Positions 1-10,121 of a stretch of DNA of 64,000 bases are shown in pieces (position 1 is the first letter of the stretch; each line of letters opens with the position of its first letter). The notes under the pieces are model-generated. The model was not told the DNA's origin, did not search any database, and worked only from the letters and a program-made list of their open reading frames with translations. Origin of the DNA: Podaxis mareebaensis (lineage: Eukaryota > Basidiomycota > Agaricomycetes > Agaricales > Agaricaceae); assembly GCA_018524725.1 (NCBI GenBank), contig JAEUWP010000207.1, positions 310,001 to 374,000 of the forward strand. The letters are read 5' to 3'. The position numbers and the translations under genes are program-made.

Positions 1-289
1 GGGGAAGGTGCGTCGGGAAATGATGTGGTAGCCCCAAGAGATTTCGCCCGAGCAGGTGTTGACGTCGAAAAGTTGGGGACTGGCTGTGAGATATCTGTGT
101 TCCTGCGCTTTGCAAATGGGAGAGCAAGCAAAAGCTCCGAAGCCCTGGTGGCATTTGAGTGCGACAATAACTAGCATTGGGAAGGGCGTACCATTTTGTA
201 GCAACTATTAGTCCTCGCTCAGAACACTCTTTGGCAGCTATTCGTAGGTCCGCTGCGGTGTGTATGTCGACTTGAAACACAGAGGCCAT
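1..289 (-). CDS. CDC23: Anaphase-promoting complex subunit 8 (Cdc23), 5' part only
   Basis: This is the N-terminal end of a gene running off the left edge. The ATG is at 287-289. Exon 1 (289-192) encodes a start like that of APC8/Cdc23, with the conserved pattern ECSERGL followed across the intron by KWASELL. A GT-AG intron (191-145) leads to exon 2, which is open to base 1. In the family this N-terminal region precedes TPR repeats that scaffold the APC/C ubiquitin ligase; the TPRs lie outside the window. The gene is divergent from ALG14, with 353 bp between the start codons. The identification rests on about 80 residues. The splice phase is consistent. Confidence 0.72.
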   Translation of the reverse strand, partial: MASVFQVDIHTAADLRIAAKECSERGLIVATKWYALPNASYCRTQMPPGLRSFCLLSHLQSAGTQISHSQSPTFRRQHLLGRNLLGLPHHFPTHLP

Positions 290-642
290 CCCCTGGTAAT
301 GAATAGAGTCGTCTATCAAGGGATTTGGTTATAATATCAGCGTCACCTGAAGGTCCCTGAAGGGCTCAGTGGTAATGGTGGACGTGACTGCCTTGACGCG
401 TCGATGCATGGCCTCATTGCCACGACGCTCACGTGCATCGTCGAGTCCCTGTACTACCCCTCGAACTAGAACTTCCTTCATTATGTTCGCCACGGCAAGA
501 TACCCGCACTCGCACTAGCTCGATATCTCCGGACTGGTTCGCAGTTTGTCTGTCTCAAGGCCCGACGCATTTGTCTTATCGTTACCTAACACAACTCGTT
601 GACAGCCGAGGATCTGTTCCGACGATTGAGCCGGAAACGACA
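290..642. promoter_or_regulatory. Divergent intergenic region CDC23 / ALG14
   Basis: A 353-bp gap lies between two head-to-head start codons and must hold both 5' UTRs and promoters. I see no clear TATA box and no open frame that extends either gene. Inference: a shared bidirectional promoter. Confidence 0.4.
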
Positions 643-1565
643 ATGAACTCTACACATTCAACGATTCTGCCTGCCACTACCCTCGTGTTGGCCCTATGCT
701 CTTATCGTCTGTATGTCGCTCTGACAAGAAGGCCACCTCTGAATAAAGGGTCATCACCCACTCGTAGCCTTGCAATATTCCTTGGTTCAGGTTCTTCTCT
801 TTGTCACCGTCCGAGCTTCACAGTGGATTCACCCGCTGAACAGGAGGGCATACCAGCGAAGCAATACAGCTTCTATCGTCCCTCGACTTTGCGCGTTACA
901 CCCCAAGGAGATATATCATCAGCGAAGGCGATCATTTGAGTGCTCAGAAGGCCGTCGCACTAGAACAAGCCAAATGTTCATCTCATGATGTTCGTATATC
1001 CCTTCCGCCCTCCGCCCTCATCTCAATTCACCACACAGCCTCAGTCTCCAAAATCAGGGCAGGACTATATCATTATCACGATCCCAAGAGCACGCCAAAT
1101 CCACCAGTCCCTCTTCTCAACGCCACCCTCCGCACTTTGGTCTCTTCTCGCCTGCATTTATTACCTCACCATTGAGCCTGCTTTCTCGGCTCAGAGTCAG
1201 ACTAAAATGTTGACAGACGTGCTTATTTTGAATGGACCCGGCACCTGCACCACTTTATTCATCGCGGTCATCTTCAATAGAGTGCGACGTCCTGTCTTCC
1301 ACTTCCAGTCCGTGCACTAACCATTTCTGCTTAGTTCGTGGGGTTGCCTTCACCACGCGTTATTTATATTGAATCATTTGCGCGCGTACGCTCGTTCTCC
1401 GTATCGGGTCGATTGCTTCGGCCTTTCGTTGACAGGCAAGTCTCCCACAAATCAGAGATAGGGTTTTACCTCATCCAGGTTTCTGGAAAACCCAGGTTTA
1501 TTGTACAATGGCCCCAGTTGCTCCAGGACGGCAAGCGCGGGGACTACGCGGGTTGGCTTATTTAA
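643..1565 (+). CDS. ALG14: UDP-GlcNAc transferase membrane-anchor subunit Alg14
   Basis: Alg14 recruits Alg13 to the ER membrane; together they add the second GlcNAc to dolichol-PP-GlcNAc in N-glycan synthesis. Exons are 643-790, 844-989, 1063-1281, 1335-1435 and 1496-1565, giving 227 aa. A hydrophobic anchor sits at about residues 8-25. It is followed by the family signature GSGGHTSE at 48-55, split by intron 1. The later segments NGPGTC and the C-terminal VQWPQLL also match the family. Intron 4 (1436-1495) starts with GC rather than GT, in the context AG|GCAAGT, and ends in CAG. The downstream U2AF1 gene is convergent. Confidence 0.88.
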
Positions 1566-1706
1566 CGGATGAAACACCCGTAAATCGGCAGTTATTATTC
1601 CCAAACTCGGGCTGCTGAATATTCAATAATTAACACCCAAAACGAGAATAAGAATGCACAAAACCGCAGCAATGATAAGTACGAAGTCAAAGCTTGAGCA
1701 ACAGCC

Positions 1707-2604
1707 TCAATCCCGTTTCCTAGACCATCTGTCTTCACCGTCGCGGCCTCGACGAGACGGCGGACTGGCACTCCGATTGCGTTTGCTCGGTTCCCAGCCG
1801 CCGCCACCCTGGTGTTGAGGAGGATGCAGTTTCCGTTCGAGCCGCTGTCCATGTCGTAATTGACGCACGAGCTCCGGAGACGCATTGCGAAGATGCATAA
1901 AATTGCAGAACCCTCCGCGGTTACATTCGCCATTTTCGTTTTGGCGGCAACAAGCTTCACGGAAGTCGGTTACTGGAGATAATTCGGCATATAACGGCCG
2001 TCCTAAGAATGCCAACGGTTATTCCAAACTGAAGTAAAGTATGACATCTGGAAACCTACCTGCATACCAGCGCTCATTACAGCTGTCTACTGCCGCCTGA
2101 GCCTCTGTTTCCCATTCATAGCGCGCATAAACGTTGCCAATTAGATGATCACCGACATTGTCACAGACCTTGACGGGCTGTCAGAAACTGCTAGCCATGA
2201 TACATTTGACAGGAAACTTACATGGAGCTCCAAGAGATGACCAAACTTCGCAAGCTCGCAATACAAGTCCTCGTACACGGCATCAAATCCTTCTTGCAAC
2301 TCTTTTTCGGTCAACTTGCAGACAGGATCATGCGCAGGGTTGTGATACACGTTAGGAAGGAGAATTGTCTGCGAGAATGGCGGTTTAATATGTTTGCGAG
2401 AACAACGATCACCGTGTCTGCATGCACCAATCTAGCAGGAAAAATGAGTGATTGTCAAAAAAGGGTGGGAAGGAGATCTACCTTGTAGTAGAAAGAGCAG
2501 TTGACACGATCTTGTTCTGTGCCAAAGATATTCGCCTGAAGCGAAGTTAGAAGGATAGAAACTATAGGGCAAACAAAGGAGACGCTCACCAAATGAGACG
2601 CCAT
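1707..2604 (-). CDS. U2AF1: Splicing factor U2AF small subunit (U2AF35/U2AF23)
   Basis: This is the 3' splice-site AG-recognising subunit of the U2AF heterodimer, acting in the nucleus. Exons are 2604-2590, 2535-2482, 2431-2222, 2168-2060 and 2002-1707, giving 227 aa. The first CCCH finger is C18-x8-C27-x5-C33-x3-H37. A U2AF-homology RRM follows, then a second CCCH finger with the sequence around CNRGGFCNFMH, and a short Arg/Ser-rich tail. Length and domain order match fungal orthologues. The first exon encodes only MASHL, so gene predictors may miss it. Confidence 0.93.
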
Positions 2605-2738
2605 TATGTTCTGACTTTTGAACTTCTAGCTGTGTCAGAGGTCAAGATATCGCTCTGGGGTAACAGACTCGAAACGGCACAAACGATAGAGGTTGCAAAG
2701 TAAGCATGTGCTCACCAAGCGGAGTTTGAATTATTAAG

Positions 2739-3415
2739 TTATGTAAGCTTGTGAGAACTCCGCTCCAAATATATGCCGAATTTCCTTACTCTTCCATTAA
2801 ACTCTGTTTCCTCGAATAGTCCCTTAGCTTCCAAATCCAAAAGGAAGATATTCCCGCAATACGCATAATCGGGACCGCCCTTCATACACCTCCCTTGCCT
2901 ATTTTCTAGGGCTAATATGGGGAAGAGTTGGTCTTCTCACCCTCGATGCAGATCCGGCCACGAACCTTCCACGTTCCAGACTGATACAATAGAATAGAAA
3001 GCAGTGGCTTGGCACTAGATGCGTCATATGCTCGCCACCAACTGGTCAGAACGTCAGGAGAATAGAACCGATGTAACCCGAACTTCACCCCAGGAATTTG
3101 CCAGAAATTTACTTCCTCTTCACCGGAAGTCAAATGTCTGTAGGTCACTTGCTTTCAGAAATCAGGCAGATCGCAACGAGGCAGAGATCCTACTCGTTCT
3201 TACTTGAAAGTAAATATCACGCAGCGAGCATATCGCACTCCCACAGGAAACTTCTTCCTCTTTCTCTGACACCCAAATCCGATTAACTGGGATGGGTTTA
3301 GTTTCTTGCAAGGCAGTGCAATGGGCTTGAGCGAAAGAAATTCATAATAAAACTTCTCGTAAACAAAGTAGTCTCTCATCTCCCCATCACACGTCATTTC
3401 CGTGCAAAAGAGCAT
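2739..3415 (-). CDS. Unrecognised 187-aa protein
   Basis: Three exons (3415-3204, 3137-2941, 2893-2739) join in phase into a 187-aa protein that I do not recognise. Support for a real gene is the clean GT-AG introns with consistent phase, amino-acid composition typical of a folded globular protein (many aromatics, FYYEF and TSWWRAY), and a TATA-like box just upstream. The sequence contains KGGPDYAYCGN near the third exon start. No signal peptide or membrane span is evident. A second in-frame ATG lies six codons downstream (Met7), so the start is uncertain. It lies between U2AF1 and the Zn2Cys6 regulator on the same strand. Confidence 0.6.
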
Positions 3416-3452
3416 TCCACAAATTAGTGGACATTTAACTTCTGGCTTGAGC

Positions 3453-3460
3453 TATTTATA
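3453..3460 (-). promoter_or_regulatory. TATA-like box upstream of the 187-aa gene
   Basis: On the minus strand this reads TATAAATA, about 38 bases before the proposed ATG at 3415. The position is plausible, although it implies a very short 5' UTR. Confidence 0.4.
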
Positions 3461-3865
3461 GAAATTGACGCCGAGGCTCGACCCACGCCAAGACCAACGG
3501 TTTTCCTCGGTTGGGAAGAAATGTCTCCGAGATCCAGATCATCACGGCACATTCCGATCACTCACCAACTTTCATGATTTGGCGCAATCTACGTTCGATA
3601 ACGGAAATAATTATCGAAGCCGTTACTTATTAACTACAACAACAGTCAACAAACTTCGGACTTGCACGACTCTACGGCGACTGCCAGACAAGGATTCACT
3701 CGGTAAGCAAGAACAGAGGAAATTACAAAAGCGATTCGTGTGTTGGAATACCAAAGGAAAGAATGGCCCCGGTACAAAAGCAGTCTACAGTGTTCTACAG
3801 AGGAAATACAATAAATTACATGAAGGTGCTACATATCAGTCCGACTCTACCCCTTCCGATCATGC

Positions 3866-5350
3866 CTATGATCGCCGAGGAGGTTCCCAAGTCATGAAAG
3901 AATCTTCACAGGACGTGGGTGAACCCGCAACGGTGGGGAGCAAATCCCACGAACGTAAATTCTGAAGGGACTCAGGCGAAATCGTCGTCCGACATGAGTG
4001 TGCGAACGACTGAGAAGAATGAAGTTGAAGGGAGTTGTTCAGGGAGGGTTGGGCTCCATCCGAGCGAGAAATCATAGAGGTTGGCAGATCTTCTGGTGGG
4101 GTGGGAACACTCCCGAGAGCATTCCTGTTGTAGTCATTTTAGAGCGCTGGAGTGAAGAGTAAAATGGAAACATACGTGGTGAGAATATCTATTTCGGCTA
4201 TATGTTGGTGTAAGGGGCATTGATGGCCTAGTTGATGACTAGGCGACCGAGAAAGGACATCGGCGGCTCTTCTCAGACGCAAGGAAAGCTCAAGGAGCAC
4301 GTTGTAAACTGGTGCCTCGTGGAGGCATCCACAGTGACCTATACCCGGTTTCAGGAAACAGGTTTCTCCGGGTGTAGACTCCTTGTTCAGCGCCCCGAAA
4401 GATCCGGCATCACAACCCATAAATCCTGGATATGAAAGAAACATAGAAGCTAAGTCGTATTCCTGAGAAACCTCGTGTGGGCTGGCCACAGAGATGTGCG
4501 ACCGTGCAAACTCGTCGGTAGGAGTGACCAAGGTTGGTGAAGGTGTGCTCTGAGGCGAAGACGATGTAGCCTGGGAGGATCGTCGGTTCCCAGTGTCAAG
4601 CAGTATTGTTGTAGGGTACGTGTTTGCTAACGAGGATGAACGGGTTGAGCTCCCGCTAGGTGATGAAGCCTCACTCTTGTCCGAAAGAGAACTTGGTGGT
4701 GAGGGAGCATTGGAACCGGCTTGATCCTGAGCTCCTTCACTACCCGACCGAGCGCGTGTAGACCACTTCTCGAGGTCAGCAGTGGAGCCGCCAGTGGTTT
4801 GTACCCATCTGGGGTGAGGCTTGTTCTTTAGCTGCGTATGATAGATTATGATAAGAGTTTGGTTGGGAATGAAGGAGAAATTAAGGTACCTCTCGAATTA
4901 CACCTTCAAGCTCGGCCACTCGCTTGAGCAATCTTGCACTTTCATCTTGTGTGTCAGAACGCTGATTAGGATCATCAACCTCATACACACAGAGGCCAGT
5001 CTAATATCCCCGTAAGCCACCAGGTTACTTGCAGCACCAGCAAGCATAGCATACGTACCAATCCCAGCTGCGTGCAACGAGCGCAGGCGGGCCTTTTCCT
5101 ATCACACTGGAAACGTGATGAGTTTCGTAGTTTGCTTCGCAAAAAAAACTAATAATTACCATTCGTTTTGAGGTGTGGCAATTGAGGCATGATTGAGTTG
5201 TCCGGTTCCGACGTCTGTGATAGCGGGGGGCGTTAGCAAACCGACTTCCTTAAGTGAATGGGTCAGGTACCTCTTGCGGTGGTCTCCTTCGGGTGCAGGG
5301 TTGGTGTCTGTGGTGGGTCGTTTCTTACGCGCAGCAGTTTCAGAGGACAT
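3866..5350 (-). CDS. Zn2Cys6 fungal-type transcription regulator
   Basis: Six exons (5350-5271, 5214-5160, 5106-5059, 5000-4890, 4831-4176, 4124-3866) give 402 aa. The binuclear zinc cluster is complete, with spacing C-x2-C-x6-C-x6-C-x2-C-x8-C (core CHTSKRMCDRKRPACARC), assembled across exons 2, 3 and 4. It is followed by a linker (VYEVDDPNQR), a short coiled-coil-like stretch and a long Ser/Thr-rich region. A conserved C-terminal segment contains GHCGC and NVLLELSLRLRRAADVL. No fungal_trans middle-homology region is visible, so target and effector cannot be inferred. The last intron (4175-4125) is needed to reach the final exon; without it the protein ends about 85 residues earlier. Confidence 0.85.
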
Positions 5351-7269
5351 GGTGATTACAGGAAAGTCTTGGTGGCCGGAGTTGTGGAGGGTATGTGTTT
5401 TGAGAAGTACAAAGTATTTGTAGCGACAGAAAGGCTTGGCAGCTTGGATTAGGAAGTTCTGTTGAACGCTCTGGTAGATCAAAGGAAGTCGATTTGTTTA
5501 CCTGCAATGGCATTCAGGGTAGAGAACCGAGAGAAACCGAGTACTGTAACCTACCAGGACATCGGAAAGACTAGATCGTAACGCAAATGGGCTGCCAACA
5601 ATTCTTGAGAAGGCAGCAAGAATTGATCTATCATTTTGCCTCTCGTAACGACAGATCTCCTGGGCCGACATTACCATCGCCAGAATCTCGGGGGAAGGAA
5701 GCATGATGTTGTGCATCAGATCCGTTGAGCCAATGGTTTCAACAGCCTGAATGTGAAAGTGGGCAAGGGTGTGACCAGTGAGGCATCACTGGGGCATGCT
5801 TTCTGCCAAGGTTAACAAGAAACTAATGCTACATCAAACCTTCCAACATCATGTTCGCCACTTGTTTGGTTGAGGGAGCGATGTCATACCTGCACACAAT
5901 CGCCCATCACCCGGTAATTCGGGTGAACGGCACATGTCCGATGTGACTTGACATGACCCACGACTCAAACCGCTGTGACTCGCGAGTCAAAATTCAAACC
6001 ACGTGTCGCCGAACCAGTTGGTCCATGGACCAGAGCACAGTCGCTACACCCCACTGACAGCGCCATCAAGGCGCCGTTCATTAAAACCGAGGACGGTCCT
6101 ACGGATATGCCACATCCACTAGCTCAATTATTGCCATCCGACTCGGGTATCTTCCCCTGTTAGGACCATCGAGAAACTCATGTGAGGTCGAGTTTGGCAT
6201 CCAGTATTATACAGACTGTCATTTGTTGACAGGTTTTCGTCAATTGACTCGTTGTATGGCATGGATACCACTAATAACTAATCAGTGGCTCGGGCAAATG
6301 GGTATCCATCGTGAAGACAATGTTCTACCGAAAAGGATCTTCTGATGCCGAATGGCATGCACTGTTCGGGCGCCGGCACACAACGAACATTCTGTTGAGG
6401 ATTCGGGCGCAAAGGGTGGTTGAATGCCAAGACCAAGATAAGGTATCTACCGCAGAAGCGGTGACGTGTGAATCACCTTTGAAGCTTGAAGGTCGATAGG
6501 TTCGTGGTTCAGCCCATGCGGATTTTCTGCTTAATTCCTGTTTCCTATTGTCCTGGTCCCACGCAACACAATACACCGAGGATCATCGCATCACAGGTGC
6601 CTTCCAATGTACAGAAATCTTCAATTATCGCATGGCACTGTTTGAAGCTGAGGCCAGACCCACATTCTCTCCTAAACCCCATGTATTGGGGCGAGAAAGT
6701 CGGAGGAATATCGAAGTACCTGTAATGTTTGTGAGTCCTCGAATGGTGGCCGGTATGACTAGCTGTAAAATTTTCGAGTCGTCGACAAACGAGCACATTA
6801 CTTTTAATTATATCCACCACAAGCCAGAGCCCAGTAGCATCGAGCAAAAATCGAGTTGTGTGTCGTATCCTGGAATTAGTACCAAGGGTAGTCGTTGGTG
6901 TGGTGTCTGTCTGCCAACTGTTTAATTCCACTGTCCTTTAGTTGGCATCGAAGACATTGCGAGTGCCTACCGACGGTTCAGTTGCAGCAGCCCCTGATCT
7001 ACAGCCAAGGACTTTGTGGCGTCGTAACTGCCGCAGATCCCTACGGAACATCATAAGGCTTGCTAAGGTTCACCGGCGGATCCATAACGTGGTCTCGATG
7101 GTCCGTGTGACTGACGTTCCAATGTCAAAATACAGAAGGTTGGGTCGGGCGTAGACTCTTTTGAAGGTCCATCAAATCCGGCCCACTATTGACGTACGAA
7201 CATAGACGCCCGTTTGTGATTATTTGAAACAAGGTCGAGATTACATGAAAGACAGCGTGCAAACAAATC
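5351..7269. other. Long gene-poor interval
   Basis: Between the Zn2Cys6 regulator and the carrier gene I find no supportable gene over 1.9 kb. Minus-strand frames at 5716-5498 (72 codons, ATG-started, ending at a possible donor site) and 6931-6545 (128 codons) are open. Neither has a recognisable motif or a clear splice partner. The part next to 5350 probably holds the regulator's promoter and 5' UTR. Confidence 0.5.
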
Positions 7270-8501
7270 TCAAGTGAAAGCGCTAGCCAAACCACCCAAC
7301 AGGGTTACCCACCACGCGCGATAGAGGGTCGTTACGCCTTCTTCGTCAATAATACGCTTGGCGCAGTCAACTAGCCCGGTGTAGGGGTCTCCTTCGTGCC
7401 TTAAGCTGAGAAAAGGGAACGTCAGATTTACGTCCGGGAGCGTAGGGGAAGCGATGTCATACCCTATGACGTCTTCATCTGCCCCCGAGTACTCGACGGC
7501 CTCCTCTCCGTCACCTTCGATTTCCTGTGCAACAGAATTGTATTCCGAAGATGCGTGATTGCGTTGAATAGCTAGACGAGTGGCTATCACTTCCAGGGGT
7601 GCAAGAACAGTGGTAGCGAGCGCAACAATGATGAAGTAGACAGCGGCCTTCCAGAGAGAGATGTCAGTGGGATCGAGTTCTGGTTTGACAACGGCTGGCA
7701 AGAGAAGTCGGTGGAGCGGGCTCAGTAGGAGAATGACTACGGCGATGTGAAGCATCTCCGCAGCCAGCAATCCAGGTGTTAGGTACAAAATCCAAGGCTT
7801 TTTTCTTTCAGTCGGGGTCAACAGAATCCGGAAAGCCTTGGAGATATCGAAGTATCCCAACTTGTGTGGAGTTGTAATTGACCTGAATTGCTGCTATGAG
7901 AATGAGATATGTTTTTCGCCAAGGCGGGCCTTACCGATACGTAATAATAGCAGTAGGAAGTGAAATAAGCATCATCCCAATACTATATGCGAGTGTGCCC
8001 TGTTGTGTTTGAGAACTCGGGGAGCCGATCGGGAATAAGTAGACGTACCAAGAGGCTAGCTTCAGGCGCCTTATAGCTGCCATGTCGAGGTTTCGGAGTT
8101 TCCATGAAGACCAATATGAGGATGGTTACAAAGAATGTACTAATAGCGGTTGGCACTGAAAAACGTTGAACACGATAAATCTTTCATTTAGTTGCCCTAC
8201 GCACTTAAACCCTTGTATAGGCCAGGCATACCCTACGAGCGCGACGTTGAGCTAACTGGGCCGCAGTTTCAAAGGTCAGTGGACGCACCTCAAGTTTCCA
8301 GACCCTGGCCATCATCGAGAAGTAGGAATTTATTACCGGTCCTGTATGGGGGACTGCGCCGCCTTCTGCATCAAGTTGAAGTGCTTTGGGGTTGTAGTTC
8401 GCTCGAAATCTGACCAACACGCCGGTTAACGGCACCACTATAAGCAAGCTTATTCCTAAGGAAAGGAACAGAAGTATTGTGTCAAAAATGCCTAGCAGCA
8501 T
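7270..8501 (-). CDS. Mitochondrial carrier-like (SLC25 superfamily) membrane protein
   Basis: Six exons (8501-8289, 8232-8205, 8155-8049, 7999-7935, 7882-7463, 7405-7270) give 322 aa. Exon 2 is a 28-nt micro-exon that completes a carrier-type motif (GLYKGLMPT). Several hydrophobic helices are evident: residues 1-25, the segment after MPT, the segment YSIGMMLISLP, and VYFIIVALATTVLAPLEV. A P-L-E-V-I-x-T-R motif and the C-terminal TLYRAWWVTLLGG are degenerate carrier signatures. No canonical Px[DE]xx[KR] triplet set is present, so transport activity and substrate cannot be assigned. It may belong to the divergent Ugo1/MTCH-like carriers. The intron at 7462-7406 is 57 nt, in frame and stop-free, so it could be read through. 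I removed it because it has clean borders and interrupts a conserved stretch. Confidence 0.78.
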
Positions 8502-10121
8502 TTCCGGACGAGAGGATGGTCGTAAGAGAGAAAGATGAGGTGGCTGCGCGCTGCGGTTACGGCGCCCAAGACGCTTGGATGTAGCTGTGCGGGTCACGTG
8601 ACAGGACAGTATATGAGAGGTTGTCACAGGCGCACGTATGTCACTCTGTCGTGACGCAGGTGTTCTCCTTCGCACCACCACCACTACCCACCACCGCAGT
8701 CACCACTACCATCGTCATCGCCCCATCTTTATTGCCCACTTTCTTCTCCACCTTCCTTGCTCTTGCTCTAGCATTGGCATCTCCGATCATGGGAAGGCTG
8801 TGACGTACTCTTTTCAAGGACGTGAAAAAATGGATCTTTGGAATATATCGATATACACAACTCGGCCTGGTCTCTTTGTTCTAACTGTCCTGCAGCATTG
8901 AACAAATACATGATGGATTAGCTGGCTACCTGTTCTATTGAGAGGCCTCACAGTGCTTGCACGTGAGCCTCATGGGGACCTAAACCACGTTTAGTGGCTC
9001 AATTTTTGTCCATGTCCAACGGGGATACTTAGGATGCAGCTTTTTCCATTCCATTCTAGTTCTGTAATCGGGTTTTCACCCTAAGCTCCTGTCCTCTGCC
9101 ATTATATTCGGACGTCTATCAACTGGTTTCGCCTGTATTTGCTTTCTTCCCGGTACCAAGGCCATTGTGTTATTCCGAAGCCTCGGCCACCGTTGATTTT
9201 TCAGGGGCTTTCTGTTAATTCTTGGTTTAACCGCCGTATAACATCACCTTGATGATTCGACGGATCATATGTCTCGCTCGTATGTCTTCAAGTTAAACCC
9301 AGTTCTTCGGATTGCGCTTTGCCTTAGTCGGTGCTGTCTCTTGTGACTGATTGTCATCCATACTGGCTGTGGCATTCGAGTTGGGCGTCTCAGGCTTCCT
9401 AGCTCTTGTGTGTTTGCATTCGAGTTGGACGTCTCAGGCTTCCTAGCTCTTGTGTGTTTGCATTTCAACTTGGTTTTCCCTGACAATCCAATCTCGGGTT
9501 GTCTCGGTTGATGAGTTTTCGCCGTTGACAACTTGCTATCCAATTCTCCTAGGTCTTTTGGGGTTGTTGCGCTTGTTTTGTATGAATGGGCTATTGATAG
9601 GAATGTGGTAAATGTTCTTACTGAGTGGATGGACATTATGATACACTGATCATAGTAATTTACTCAGTGTTATCTACCCATTGCTTTTCGGCGAAGAATA
9701 TATGTGTGAGAGATTGAGCCAAACGTAGCGAGGGGTCGTGGATAAGTGTTCTGCTCGAGGTGTCGGGCATCCTGAGTGCTATGATCATCGTGCACGTAAT
9801 GTATGTGTTGTGCAGGCACGACTGTCTTTCACCGACACCCTTACTGCCTTGATCCTCGTCAGTTATGGGTTCGTTATATCCTCCATCCAACGTAGAGCGT
9901 ATTTTATCCATAAATTAAGATTTAATAGACTTGTTTTGCTACCTTTGTTGACTCCGACGTAACAAGCTTGACGTGCACGGATAACAACGTTTGTTTCTTG
10001 CCTTGCACGCCTTCACACCCCTTCCGCCCGCCCCAAGCTACCACCTGGCTCAACCTTCGACCTGTTCCCTCCAACCATATCCTTTGCGACGACGACGCCC
10101 TGGACGTCACCAATACTATAG
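8502..10121. other. Divergent intergenic interval, carrier gene / FUN30
   Basis: This 1.6-kb interval contains a CAC/CAT-rich tract (about 8680-8735) near the carrier gene and a 44-bp tandem duplication at 9372-9464. Minus-strand frames 9636-9265 and 9911-9660 are open but unrecognised. They do not splice into a convincing gene. Both promoters must lie here. Confidence 0.45.
9372..9464. repeat. Tandem direct repeat, 44-bp unit, about 2.1 copies
   Basis: The unit beginning GCATTCGAGTTG at 9372 recurs at 9416 with one mismatch (GGGCG versus GGACG) and begins a third time at 9460 before diverging. The period is 44 bp. It lies between genes and has no coding role that I can see. Confidence 0.85.

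Noticed and set aside
433..939. Long plus-strand open frame of 168 codons.
   Set aside because: Only the part from 643 to 790 is coding (ALG14 exon 1); the rest reads through UTR and intron, and downstream ALG14 exons are in other frames.
3465..3965. 166-codon plus-strand frame over the gap and the end of the Zn2Cys6 gene.
   Set aside because: It lacks an ATG start, has no recognisable motif, and overlaps antisense to a better-supported exon.
5498..5716. 72-codon minus-strand frame ending at a CAG|GTAAAC donor-like site, possibly an upstream exon of the Zn2Cys6 gene.
   Set aside because: No in-phase junction to the regulator's first exon was found; more likely 5' UTR sequence.
9265..9911. 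Two adjacent minus-strand frames (123 and 83 codons) upstream of FUN30.
   Set aside because: The larger one is partly made of the 44-bp repeat, no splice sites join them convincingly, and the proteins have no recognisable features.
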